Origin: Nguyenibacter vanlangensis
GTDB lineage: Bacteria > Pseudomonadota > Alphaproteobacteria > Acetobacterales > Acetobacteraceae
Length of the DNA: 64,000 bases
Assembly (NCBI RefSeq): GCF_038719015.1
Contig: NZ_CP152276.1
Location: forward strand, 2,802,001 to 2,866,000
Direction: 5' to 3'
The notes under the pieces are model-generated. The model had not been told where the DNA came from and ran no database searches. It worked only from the letters and a program-made list of their open reading frames with translations. Below, one piece after another: positions 9,150-18,193 of this stretch (the stretch's first letter is position 1; every line of letters starts with the position of its first letter). Made by a program: the position numbers and the translations under genes.

Positions 9150-9233
9150 CACGCCGCGCTCCAGGCGCCGGCGGGCCACGATCGCCGCCATGGCGATCAG
9201 CAATTTGTCCTTTTCACGCGGCGTCAGTTTCAT
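9150..9233 (-). pseudogene. ureA: N-terminal fragment of urease gamma subunit
   Basis: The first 28 codons of UreA ([20 protein letters not shown], then RRRLERGV) begin at an ATG 52 bases after the ureD stop. The normal gene continues for ~100 codons, but at about 9145 the sequence jumps directly into ureC in another frame. A single deletion removed the rest of ureA, all of ureB and the start of ureC. Confidence 0.88.
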
Positions 9234-9285
9234 GCCCCGCCCGATCCTCCGTTTCGCAAGGCCCGCCGGCTTTGCGTCTGCATGC

Positions 9286-10107
9286 TCAAGACTGCCAGGT
9301 CGCCGGCATCGGCCGGTGGTCCCGCAAGGCGGGCAGCAGATGCCGCACCCTGGCCTCCAGTTCCCGCCCCTGGCGGGCAATGCCGCGCACCACCAGCACG
9401 CCGTTCCAGGCGGAACAGGCAAAATCGCCCCCGATGCCGGCACCAAGACGGTGGCGCACCTGCGCGACGCGCGCTTCGGCATCGGCGGCGATCAGGACCA
9501 GGGTCGCGATTGCCGCCCGCCCGCCCGTTACCGCGCCGCGCGCCAGGAGCGCCGAGACGTCCCCGCTTTCCAGGCGCATCCTGTCTTCCAGGACGGGACG
9601 TCCATTTCTTCTGACCGAAAGACGATCGTGCACATCCAGCCGGTGCAATGCCTCGCCCGATCCGATCCGGCCCAGGAGCCGATATTCCAGGAAAAGAAAA
9701 CTGGAAGAAGCATCCATTTCCACGGTCATGCGCCGCCGCAATCGACAGCCGTCGAAGAAAATCGTCCCGTGCGGCAGCCACTCCAACCGGGCATGCGCCC
9801 CGACGGTGCAGTTCAACGCCACCATCGCGGGGGGATCATCCGCCCGGGCCCGATAGACCCGCTCGGCAGCCTGTGACGTGACCAGGCAATCCGTGTCCGG
9901 CCCGCATTCCAGCCATCCTTCGATCCGATCCCCGGCCGCAAGGCCACCGGAAATATTGACCGTGACGGCCTCGAGCGCCGCAATCGCCCGCTTCGGGAAC
10001 AGCAGGCGGCAACATCCCCCTTGCTCCAGTTCAGCCAGGCATGTCCGCCCGTCACGAGATCGCGCTGACAGCCGGTACCGTCCGCGGGCGCGCTGCAGCG
10101 TCGTCAA
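9286..10107 (-). CDS. ureD: Urease accessory protein UreD, apparently intact
   Basis: 273-residue UreD/UreH-family chaperone, which normally binds apo-urease with UreF and UreG for nickel insertion. Recognised by the order [62 protein letters not shown] and [11 protein letters not shown]. Length and both ends look normal. Its partners are missing here: only pieces of ureA and ureC follow, and no ureE, ureF or ureG is visible, so the gene is probably a relic unless another urease exists elsewhere. Confidence 0.88.
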   Translation of the reverse strand: MTTLQRARGRYRLSARSRDGRTCLAELEQGGCCRLLFPKRAIAALEAVTVNISGGLAAGDRIEGWLECGPDTDCLVTSQAAERVYRARADDPPAMVALNCTVGAHARLEWLPHGTIFFDGCRLRRRMTVEMDASSSFLFLEYRLLGRIGSGEALHRLDVHDRLSVRRNGRPVLEDRMRLESGDVSALLARGAVTGGRAAIATLVLIAADAEARVAQVRHRLGAGIGGDFACSAWNGVLVVRGIARQGRELEARVRHLLPALRDHRPMPATWQS

Positions 10108-10279
10108 TGACCGCCGTTCCTTTTTGAATATGATGCCGAATTCTATGGAATCCTGGACATCTGTTCCAATGGGAAAAAACGCGTATTGACGCCGCCGGGG
10201 TCCGGCTCATTCCCCTGCGACCAATGGCGGAGCCACTTCGTCAGAGAAATACGCTATTGACAGTTTTATTGTTTATGAA

Positions 10280-10289
10280 TCGAAATAAG
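10280..10289 (-). promoter_or_regulatory. 10-base motif shared with hexosaminidase promoter
   Basis: Minus-strand cttatttcga sits 27 bases before the proposed start of the ROK regulator. The identical 10-mer occurs on the plus strand at 14071-14080 between the GH20 and TonB-receptor genes, with similar following bases (tca…aaac). It is a candidate half of a ROK/NagC-type operator; the binding function is inference. Confidence 0.3.
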
Positions 10290-10316
10290 TGCCGACGACA
10301 GGACAGGCGGGCATCC

Positions 10317-11459
10317 ATGTTCACACCGGCGCAGTATCAGATCCTGGCCGCGATCAGCCGGGCCGGCACCATGAGCCGCACCGGGCTTGCGGGGGTTACC
10401 GGCCTGAGCAAGGCGAGCATTTCCATATTGACCAAGGAACTGATCGGCCGGGGAATCCTGGGCGAACGCGAACTGGTGTTCGGGCAGGGGCGGCCCTCGG
10501 TCCTGCTGGGACTGGAGGCGGATGCCGCCTGTTTCGTCGGGATCTCCCTGCAGGCCGATCCCACCATCCTGCTGCTGACCGACCTGCATGGCGCGACGCT
10601 GGCCCGGATGGAACTGCCCCGGCGCCGCGACCATGAACACTGCCTGGCCGAACTGGTCGAGGCGTTGCCGGGCCTGGTGTCCCGCGCCGGGCGGCCGGTT
10701 GGACCGATATCGGGGATCGGCGTCGCCCTGCCGGGATTCGTCTCGCGCGATCGTACCACCTGCCTGTATTCGACGGCGCTGGGATGGAGCAATGTCGACA
10801 TCGTCGGTCATCTGGCGACATTGTGCGACATCCCAGCCTATATCGAAAACGATGCGAATGCCCTGATCCTGGGCGAGCATCTGTTCGGCATCATGCGGGA
10901 CTGTCCCGATTTCAGCATGGTCGCGGTGGGCGACGGCATCGGCTGCGCGCATATCGTCGATGGGCGGCTGCATCGCGGCCATAACGGCGGAGCGGGCGAA
11001 ATTTCGCATGCGCCGGTCGTGCTGGACGGCGGCGCCATCGGCGCGATGCCGTGCCGGTGCGGCAAGCGGGGATGCCTGGAGACCGTGGCGACCCTGCAGG
11101 CGATCCGGGCGGCCGCGCGGCAGGCGGGCCTGCCCTGCGATATCGCCGAACTGGCGCAGATGGCCCAGACCGGCCGGCCGGAGGCCCTGGCCATCCTGCA
11201 TCGTGCCGCATCGGCGCTGGGCATTGCCATTGCGCAGTTGATCCAGATGTTCGATCCCAGCCACGTGGTCATCATGCTCGATACCGCCCTGAAAGGGGAG
11301 GTGTTCGGGGCGATGGTGCAGCAGACGGTCGAGGCCCATGTCATGCGCCGGCCGGACGGGCAGGCGACGCTCTATCTGCGTGACGCGCAGAAGGATGGTT
11401 TCGCCAGCGGCGCCGCCAGCCTGGCGGCGCAGAAATTCCTGTTCGGCCTGGACCGGTAG
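10317..11459 (+). CDS. ROK-family (NagC/XylR-type) transcriptional regulator
   Basis: 380 residues from the ATG used here. An N-terminal winged helix (YQILAAISRAGTMSRTGLAG, VTGLSKASISILTKELIGRG) precedes a ROK sugar-kinase-like domain with the zinc site CRCGKRGCLE. ROK regulators of this build sense aminosugars or their phosphates and repress uptake genes. The frame is open further upstream (ATG at 10275 and earlier), but the later start gives a normal N-terminus and leaves the shared 10-base motif outside the gene. It faces the GH20 gene tail to tail and probably regulates the aminosugar block at 11.5-22.5 kb. Confidence 0.85.
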   Translation: MFTPAQYQILAAISRAGTMSRTGLAGVTGLSKASISILTKELIGRGILGERELVFGQGRPSVLLGLEADAACFVGISLQADPTILLLTDLHGATLARMELPRRRDHEHCLAELVEALPGLVSRAGRPVGPISGIGVALPGFVSRDRTTCLYSTALGWSNVDIVGHLATLCDIPAYIENDANALILGEHLFGIMRDCPDFSMVAVGDGIGCAHIVDGRLHRGHNGGAGEISHAPVVLDGGAIGAMPCRCGKRGCLETVATLQAIRAAARQAGLPCDIAELAQMAQTGRPEALAILHRAASALGIAIAQLIQMFDPSHVVIMLDTALKGEVFGAMVQQTVEAHVMRRPDGQATLYLRDAQKDGFASGAASLAAQKFLFGLDR

Positions 11460-11526
11460 GCGGGGACATGCCGCGACGGCGATCGCCGGACGGCCCGCCC
11501 CGGACCCGCCCCGGATCCCTGCCCCG

Positions 11527-13905
11527 CTATCGGCCCGCGGCCCCCGACAGCGCCCCCTGCGGCGTCCCCGACAGCGTGATGTCGGCGACGGCCGCGTAGG
11601 GGGCGCCGGGATGGCGCGACGCGGTGATGACGCACAGGTCGCGCGGCGTGCCGCCGTCGGCGGGCAGGCTGCCCCGGGCGGTGACCGCGGGGCCGCCTGC
11701 CGTCATCGGGGGCAGAGGCAGCCGCGCCAGGTCGGGCCCGGTGCAGCCCGCGCCGCGCACGATGACGACGCCGTCGGGCTCGGACACCGGGTAGCGGCGG
11801 ATGGCCGCCTTTTCGCCCGGCTGCATGAAGGACCACGCCATCGGCACGACGGTCACGGCGACCTGCGTGGCGCCGGACGGCGCGGCCCGCCACGCCCAGC
11901 AGGCGGTGTTCGGGTCGATCGAGAAGAAGCGCGACGACGCGGTATTGGATGCCGCATCGGGCGTGCGCGGGATCCGTACCGAATATTCGCCGCCGGGGCA
12001 GGCGGTCAGCGCGTCGCTCTGCCGCGTCCAGATGGCGTCCGCGGCCCGGATCGTGGTGGGCGCGGCCAGCATCCGGCGATCCGGCAGGAAGGTCGCCGCC
12101 GTCACCGGGGCCTGCAGCCCGACATGGACCGGATGGGTATAGAGCACCGAGGACGCGGTCGGGAGGCTGCCGTCCGTGGTGTAGCGGATGGCGCCATAGC
12201 CGCTCTGCGTGGTCATCGTCACGATCGCGGCCGCGCCGCCCGATGCCGCCGGAGCGGGGCGGGCCGTCAGCGCGACCGCGAAGGGGGCGTCGGACACCGG
12301 CAGGCCGGCGGCCTTCTGGCGCAGCACCTCGACGGCCAGCCGTGCGGTGAAATCGGCGGGCGCGCGCAGGGCCTGGGGTGTCCAGCCGGCCTCGGCCACC
12401 GCGTCCAGCCGGGGGAAGGCGGCCTGTTGCACCGCATGCCCGTCGGTCAGGTATTCGGTCCAGATCGGCGCCTCGACCCCGATGATATGCCGTGACACCT
12501 CGGGCGCCAGGCTGGCCGGCGCGGGGTCGAAGCCCGTGATTCCGGCGATGGCTTCAGGCTGGTAGCGCCCGCCGGACAGGCGGTCGGCCGGTCCGCCCTG
12601 CAGGAAGTCGAGATAGACCAGGTGCTCGGGCGCGACGACGGCGTCATGGCCGGCGCGCGCGGCGGCCAGCGCGCCGTCGACCCCGTGCCACGACATGACC
12701 GAGGCCGAAGGCGGCAAGCCGCCGCGCAGGATCTCGTCCCACCCGATCATGCGGCGGCCGTGGGCGGCCAGGTAGCGGCCGCCCTGCTCGATGAACCAGC
12801 TTTCCAGTTGCTCCTCGCCACGCAGGCCCAGGGCGTGCAGGCGGGCCTGCACGGCAGGCGACGCCCGCCACTGGTCCTTGATGGCTTCGTCCCCGCCCAG
12901 GTGGATGAAGGTCGAGGGGAACAATTCCATGACTTCGTCGAGGACATCGCGGACGAACTGCATCGTGTGGTCGTCGACATTGTACAGCCAGGGCAGGACG
13001 CCGTAATCGGTCGCGACGCCGGGGTCGCGGCCGGTCACGCCCAATTCGGGATAGGCGGCGATGGCCGCGCGGGCGTGGCCCGGCATCTCGATTTCCGGGA
13101 CGATGGTGATATGGCGCGCGGCGGCGTAGGCGACGATGGCCCGGACCTCTGCCTGGCTGTAGAATCCGCCATAGGGCGCGCCGTCGCCCCGGGGGCCCGA
13201 CACCGGCGACCGCCGCCACCCGCCGACCGCGGTCAGCCTGGGATAGCGCCGGATTTCCAGCCGCCACCCCTGGTCGTCCGTCAGGTGCCAGTGCAGCGTG
13301 TTCAGCTTCAACGCCGCCATGGCGTCCAGCAGGGCGCGGATGGCGTCGGGCGTCTGAAAATGCCGGGCGGAATCCAGCATCGCGCCGCGCCAGGACAGGC
13401 GCGGCCAGTCGCGGATCCGCACGGCGGCGATGGCGCCGCCGGCGCCGGGCGTCTGCGTCCCGGGCATCTGTGCCCCAGGCATCTGCGCCCCCGGCATCTG
13501 TGCTAAGGTGACGGCGCCGTAGAACAGGCCGGCCTCGTCGGATGCCGTGATGCGGATGCCGGCGGGGGCCACCGTCAGGACATAGCCCTCGGCCGGCAGA
13601 CCCGGCACCGCCGCGCGTTCCAGGACGATGGTCCGGCCCGCCGTGCCGGCCGCGCCGACGGCGAAGCGGCCGCCCGTCGCGTCATGCAGGGCGTGCGACA
13701 GCCACGTGGCCGCGAACCGCGCGGCCTCGTCCCCGGCGGGGGCGACGATCGTGACCGGCCCCGTCAGCGCGAACGCGCCTTGTCCGGCCTCCACCGCCGC
13801 CGGGCGGGGCAGCAGCGCCGGCGCCGCCTGGGCTGGCGCGAGGGGGGAGCAGGCCGTGGCGGCCAGCAGGGCCGCGCACATCGTGCGGAACGGGAATCGG
13901 AGCAT
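11527..13905 (-). CDS. Secreted GH20 beta-N-acetylhexosaminidase
   Basis: 792-residue exported enzyme removing terminal N-acetylglucosamine/galactosamine from chitin oligosaccharides or glycans. A signal peptide (MLRFPFRTMCAALLAATACS, then PLAPAQA) is followed by a GH20b lead domain, the catalytic barrel (MLDSARHFQTPDAIRALLDA, LHWHLTDDQGWRLE, catalytic HLGGDE, SWHG, W in APIWTEYL) and a C-terminal chitobiase-type domain (GAIRYTTDGSLPT). The start is placed at the signal peptide; the frame opens 34 codons earlier. A short in-frame repeat of MPGAQ units lies between lead and catalytic domains. Divergent from the TonB receptor at 14459, with which it probably forms an uptake pair. Confidence 0.93.
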   Translation of the reverse strand: MLRFPFRTMCAALLAATACSPLAPAQAAPALLPRPAAVEAGQGAFALTGPVTIVAPAGDEAARFAATWLSHALHDATGGRFAVGAAGTAGRTIVLERAAVPGLPAEGYVLTVAPAGIRITASDEAGLFYGAVTLAQMPGAQMPGAQMPGTQTPGAGGAIAAVRIRDWPRLSWRGAMLDSARHFQTPDAIRALLDAMAALKLNTLHWHLTDDQGWRLEIRRYPRLTAVGGWRRSPVSGPRGDGAPYGGFYSQAEVRAIVAYAAARHITIVPEIEMPGHARAAIAAYPELGVTGRDPGVATDYGVLPWLYNVDDHTMQFVRDVLDEVMELFPSTFIHLGGDEAIKDQWRASPAVQARLHALGLRGEEQLESWFIEQGGRYLAAHGRRMIGWDEILRGGLPPSASVMSWHGVDGALAAARAGHDAVVAPEHLVYLDFLQGGPADRLSGGRYQPEAIAGITGFDPAPASLAPEVSRHIIGVEAPIWTEYLTDGHAVQQAAFPRLDAVAEAGWTPQALRAPADFTARLAVEVLRQKAAGLPVSDAPFAVALTARPAPAASGGAAAIVTMTTQSGYGAIRYTTDGSLPTASSVLYTHPVHVGLQAPVTAATFLPDRRMLAAPTTIRAADAIWTRQSDALTACPGGEYSVRIPRTPDAASNTASSRFFSIDPNTACWAWRAAPSGATQVAVTVVPMAWSFMQPGEKAAIRRYPVSEPDGVVIVRGAGCTGPDLARLPLPPMTAGGPAVTARGSLPADGGTPRDLCVITASRHPGAPYAAVADITLSGTPQGALSGAAGR
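13445..13503. repeat. Tandem 15-base repeat within GH20 gene
   Basis: About four imperfect 15-base copies (ggcatctg followed by a y-gcccc run) encode repeated Q-M-P-G-A units between the lead and catalytic domains of the hexosaminidase. The unit is a multiple of three, so length changes would stay in frame. Confidence 0.65.
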
Positions 13906-14458
13906 GGCGATGGTCCTTGGGAGGAAAGGCAGGGGGGCATGGCCCCGGATCGATGCCGCGCCAGCCCCGCGCATCGCCGGAAACCGGCGCGCGTCGGGAG
14001 GGGCCACGGGAAAACCGGATCGCAGTCGTGACGTCGCCGGACCGGTGATGCGATTGATCCGGCGACGTGACTTATTTCGATCAGCAAACCATCATCGGGT
14101 CAATGGGGTTTCCGTCGTCCTGCCTGGTCCGATCCGGTCCGGGGCCGCATCCGGGGATCTTTCGATGACGAAAGATATCGATTTTATGGAGAAGTTCCCG
14201 GCCTGGTCCGTTCCGCCGGAAGCGGCCGGAATCCCGGATATCGGGGCGTCCGTTTCGATGTCGGCTCGGGCCGCAAAAAAATTTGTGGCGACTTTATTTT
14301 TATTGCAGAACTAAATCATCCCGTATTTAATTCGTAACGAATTCGCGGTTTCCCCCGTGGAAACAGCATAGCGCGTCCTTTGTGCAGTATTGCACGGAAG
14401 GACGTGGTCGATCCGGCATAATTATCCAGAACAACCGCATAGTACGGGATGCTTCGCA
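13906..14458. promoter_or_regulatory. Divergent control region of GH20 and TonB-receptor genes
   Basis: 553 bases without a recognised gene, becoming AT-rich toward 14260-14345. It holds the 10-mer cttatttcga at 14071-14080 shared with the ROK-regulator promoter, and a perfect dyad aattcg-taa-cgaatt at 14329-14343. Both genes should be transcribed outward from here. Promoter boxes were not assigned. Confidence 0.5.
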
Positions 14459-16930
14459 ATGGCCCTGACGCTCAAGACCGCGCTTTGCGTGACGACGGTC
14501 ATGTTCTCGGTTTCGGTCCTCGGATCGGGCGCGGTCCTGGCGCAGGACCTGGTCCAGTCCCAGTCCCAGTCCCGGTCCGACTCCGCCCATCGTCCGGTGG
14601 GCGGCGACGCCGGCGCTGGGGGGACCTCGGTCACCGGAACATCGGTCACCGGAATGTCGGTCCTGCCGCAGGGGCAGGAGGCCGAAACGGTATCGGTCAC
14701 CGCCGGGACCTATAGTTCCAATGGCGTGACCAACACGACCCCCGGCGGCGGCCTGATGCCGATCGAGCATGCCCCGCGGTCGCAAAGTGGCCTGACGCGC
14801 GATTATATCGCCAAGCAGACGCCGACCACCACGATCGCGAACATGGTCGCCAGCCTGCCCGGCGTGGTGTCGGCCAAGGTCGATCCGCTGGGCATGACCG
14901 GCGGCGATACGATGACCATGCGCGGCCTGACGCAGACGCAGATCGGCTTTCTGTTCGAGGGTGCGCCGGAATCCGACCCGATCAATTACGGGCCTTTCAC
15001 CTCGACCCTGGTGGACAATGAAAATATCGGGTCCGTCACCGTCTCGCAGGGCTCGCCGGACATCGATGCGCCGCTGATCAACGCGGTGGGCGGCCAGATC
15101 TCGACCTTCGAGCTGGACCCGGCGCACAAGATGGGCGGCTATATCGACCTGATGGGCGGCACCCACAGCGCGAACAAGGAATTCGTCCGCTTCAATACCG
15201 GCGACATCGGCAATAGCGGCATTCGCGGCTTCGCGTCGTTTTCCTATACCGCGTCGAACAACTGGCGCGGGCCGGGCGACCAGTTCCGCTATCACGTCGA
15301 TTCCAAGTTCGTGAAGGACTGGGGCCAGGGCAGCAGCGTCAAGTTCATCTTCGGCTACACCCGCCAGTTCGCCAACGGGATGCTGAACCCGACCCTGCAG
15401 CAATGGAAGCAGTACGGCACCAGCTTCAACCTGGACGGCCGATATACGCCGGGCGATGTCAGTTATTACCGATTCTCGCAGAACAACACGAACCTGCTGA
15501 ACGTCATCGTTCCGATGAAATTCGTGCTGTCGCATGAGCTGGAACTGAACCTGACCCCCTATTACGTCCAGGAATCCGGCCCGTCCTATGGGGGCGAGAC
15601 CATTCCGCTGGCGGGGGGATATTTCGGCAACGTGCAATATGGGGTGCCGGGATCGGCCTATCCGGCGCTGAACCTGCCCTATGCCACCGATGGCGTGGCG
15701 ACGGCGATGCTGGACGACCCGTGGAAGCAGAAGAACGGGGCCATCAATTCCAATATCCGCTGGACGCATGGCGACAATACCCTGACCTTCGGCTGGTGGT
15801 ATTCCTATACCAGCCATACCGAACGCTATCAGTGGGACCTGGTGAACGACCAGGGCAATCCTGTCGCGGGCTATGGGCTGAGCCCGATCCGCTTTCCGAA
15901 CAGCCAGATCCTGAGCGGCGACAACCTGAATTTCTGGCAGCAGCAGAACGCCCTTTATCTGGCCGACACGCTGAAGCTGCTGCATGACAGGCTGGAACTC
16001 AGCGGCGGGTTCAAGGCGGTGATGCTGTACCGCGAAGGCACCAACAACGTGCCCGGCGCGCAGCCATGGAAGACCGGGCATAATTACTTCGAACCGCTGC
16101 CGCAATTCTATGCGACCTATCGCCTGACGCCGCACGACCAGGTCTATATCAACGGCACGACCTCGTTTCGCGCGCCGGTCTCGACCGAAGCCTATGTCCC
16201 CGATTACGATCCCAATTATGGACAGATCGCGACGGTCGGCGCGCTGAAGCCGGAATATTCGATCGGCGAGGAAATCGGCTATCGCCATACCGGGTTCTAT
16301 AATGTCTCGATCTCGGCGTTCAACCTGAACATCACCAATCACAATATCTCGTCGTCGGGCTATATTCCGGGGACGACGTCGGTGGTGGCGGAGCCGATCA
16401 ACGCGGGCGGCGAAACGTCGCGCGGCGTCCAGGCTGAATTCGGCCTGGGGTACTGGCACCATTTCAGCCCCTATCTGTCGGGCCAGTACCTGCATTCGAC
16501 GATGGACAATAATTTCGACGTCGGGACGGAAATCCTGCCCACGCAGGGAAAGATATCGGTCGGCAGTCCGAAATTCACCGGGGCGATCGGCCTGCAATAT
16601 GACGACGGGCGGATGTTTGGAAACTTCAATTTGCGCTATATCGATTCCCAGTACACGACGTTCATGAACGATGAAAGCATTCCGTCCTATGTGACGTCGG
16701 ACCTGACCTTGGGCTATCGCTTCAGGTCGATCGGTCCGGCCAGGCATCCGCAGATCCAGCTCAACCTGGTCAATATCGGCGACAACCATTACCTGGCCAT
16801 GGCCGGCAGCACGACGGCCAACGCCCGGAGCGTGACGGGCCTGCGCGGCACCGTGGTCGAGGGGTCCAGCCCGATCTACCTGGTCGGTGCGCCGTTCTCG
16901 GCCTTCGTCTCGATTTCCAGCGGCTTCTGA
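14459..16930 (+). CDS. TonB-dependent outer-membrane receptor (aminosugar locus)
   Basis: 823-residue receptor with signal peptide (MALTLKTALCVTTVMFSVSV, ending VLAQ), an extension containing QSQSQSRSD, an N-terminal plug domain (TTIANMVASLPGVVSAK, MTMRGLTQTQIGFLFEG, SVTVSQGSPDIDAP) and a long beta-barrel ending in the outer-membrane terminal Phe (SISSGF). The start is the ATG before the signal peptide; the frame opens earlier. Context with the hexosaminidase, NagX-like protein and sugar kinase suggests import of GlcNAc-containing saccharides. It is a paralogue of the receptor at 40388-42853, sharing the GGGLMP segment before the plug. Ligand inferred. Confidence 0.92.
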   Translation: MALTLKTALCVTTVMFSVSVLGSGAVLAQDLVQSQSQSRSDSAHRPVGGDAGAGGTSVTGTSVTGMSVLPQGQEAETVSVTAGTYSSNGVTNTTPGGGLMPIEHAPRSQSGLTRDYIAKQTPTTTIANMVASLPGVVSAKVDPLGMTGGDTMTMRGLTQTQIGFLFEGAPESDPINYGPFTSTLVDNENIGSVTVSQGSPDIDAPLINAVGGQISTFELDPAHKMGGYIDLMGGTHSANKEFVRFNTGDIGNSGIRGFASFSYTASNNWRGPGDQFRYHVDSKFVKDWGQGSSVKFIFGYTRQFANGMLNPTLQQWKQYGTSFNLDGRYTPGDVSYYRFSQNNTNLLNVIVPMKFVLSHELELNLTPYYVQESGPSYGGETIPLAGGYFGNVQYGVPGSAYPALNLPYATDGVATAMLDDPWKQKNGAINSNIRWTHGDNTLTFGWWYSYTSHTERYQWDLVNDQGNPVAGYGLSPIRFPNSQILSGDNLNFWQQQNALYLADTLKLLHDRLELSGGFKAVMLYREGTNNVPGAQPWKTGHNYFEPLPQFYATYRLTPHDQVYINGTTSFRAPVSTEAYVPDYDPNYGQIATVGALKPEYSIGEEIGYRHTGFYNVSISAFNLNITNHNISSSGYIPGTTSVVAEPINAGGETSRGVQAEFGLGYWHHFSPYLSGQYLHSTMDNNFDVGTEILPTQGKISVGSPKFTGAIGLQYDDGRMFGNFNLRYIDSQYTTFMNDESIPSYVTSDLTLGYRFRSIGPARHPQIQLNLVNIGDNHYLAMAGSTTANARSVTGLRGTVVEGSSPIYLVGAPFSAFVSISSGF

Positions 16931-16965
16931 GCACCGAATTGTCGCCGATCCAGCAGCAGGAGAAC

Positions 16966-18168
16966 ATGGTGGACCAGCCATTAATCGAAAAGCCTTATGA
17001 AATCCAAAAAACCCGCATCATGTCGGTGGATATCCTGCGGGGACTGACGATCGCCTTCATGATCCTGGTCAACGATCCCGGCGACTGGGCCCATGTCTAT
17101 GCCCCCTTGCGGCATGCCGAATGGAACGGCTGGACGCCGACCGACCTGGTCTTTCCCAGTTTCATGTTCATCATGGGCTGCGTGATTCCGTTCTCGCTGG
17201 GCAGCCGGATCGACCGTGGCGTGCCGTCGGGCGAACTTCTGGCCGGCATCGTCCGGCGGTCGCTGATTCTGTTCGGGATCGACATCCTTCTTGCCCTGTT
17301 CCCGCATTTCGACTTCGCGAATCTGAGGGTTCTGGGCGTTCTGACGCGTTTCGCCGTCTGCTATCTGATCTGCGGGACGTTGTTTCTGAAGGTACGCGAC
17401 ATCCGTGTCCTTTGCGGTATCGTCGCGACGATTCTGGTGCTGTACTGGGTGCTGCTGCGGTTCGTGCCCATTCCGGGCATCGGCATGCCGGGGGTCGATG
17501 TCGCCTATCTGGATGATCGCAACAATATCGTCGCCTGGATGGATCGCGCCTTCAACGATTTCTGCCGGAAATGGTTCCATTTCGGGCATCTCTATCGCAT
17601 CTATCGCGACCCGGAAGGCATTCTCAGCACCTTTCCCGCGCTCTGCACGGTGCTGATCGGAATCGTCTCGGGCCTGGTGATGAAGGCGGCGTCGCGGAAT
17701 CCGGACGCGCCGGTCGTGCGGCGCTGGGCCCTGGGCGGGGCGGGACTCTTCGTGCTGTCCTTCGTCGTGAATGCCTTCTTTCCGTTCAACAAGAATATCT
17801 GGTCCAGCAGCTTCGTCTTGCTGTGCGCCGGCATCGACATCATGGCGCTCTACGCGCTCTTTATCCTGATCGACGTCCGGCAGGTCTATCGCCTGTCCGC
17901 CGCCGTGCGGGGATTCATGATGCTGTCGATCATCTTCGGATCGAATGCGATCGTGGCCTATTGCGTCTCGGAGTTCGGTTCGGAAATCCTGTGGGACATT
18001 CATGTCATGCCGCAGGGCCAGGGGATCGGCGAATGGGTGTACCGGACGGTCTTCGCGCATTGGGGCTCGACCGAACTGACGTCGCTGTTCTATGCCTGCG
18101 CGTATGTCGCGCTGTGCTTCATCCCCAGCTTCGTGCTGTGGAAGAAGAAGATCGTCGTGAAGATCTGA
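16966..18168 (+). CDS. nagX: NagX-like membrane acyltransferase family protein (DUF5009/HGSNAT-like)
   Basis: 400-residue polytopic inner-membrane protein. The diagnostic N-terminal signature runs RIMSVDILRGLTIAFMILVN, then PGDW, with WNGWTPTDLVFPSFMFIMG following. About ten hydrophobic segments follow. The family includes human heparan-alpha-glucosaminide N-acetyltransferase and bacterial NagX, found in chitin/GlcNAc loci. The exact bacterial reaction is not settled, and aminosugar transport or acetylation have been proposed. The ATG follows CAGGAGAAC, a good ribosome site, 35 bases after the receptor stop, so the two genes form an operon. Confidence 0.85.
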   Translation: MVDQPLIEKPYEIQKTRIMSVDILRGLTIAFMILVNDPGDWAHVYAPLRHAEWNGWTPTDLVFPSFMFIMGCVIPFSLGSRIDRGVPSGELLAGIVRRSLILFGIDILLALFPHFDFANLRVLGVLTRFAVCYLICGTLFLKVRDIRVLCGIVATILVLYWVLLRFVPIPGIGMPGVDVAYLDDRNNIVAWMDRAFNDFCRKWFHFGHLYRIYRDPEGILSTFPALCTVLIGIVSGLVMKAASRNPDAPVVRRWALGGAGLFVLSFVVNAFFPFNKNIWSSSFVLLCAGIDIMALYALFILIDVRQVYRLSAAVRGFMMLSIIFGSNAIVAYCVSEFGSEILWDIHVMPQGQGIGEWVYRTVFAHWGSTELTSLFYACAYVALCFIPSFVLWKKKIVVKI

Positions 18169-18193
18169 ACGCGCATCGTCCTTTCGGGATCCC

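Noticed and set aside
14327..16981. 884-codon minus-strand frame opposite the TonB receptor
   Set aside because: No motif; the plus-strand receptor has signal peptide, plug and terminal Phe. The same reasoning rejects antisense frames at 40466-42724, 52473-54743 and 55460-57550.
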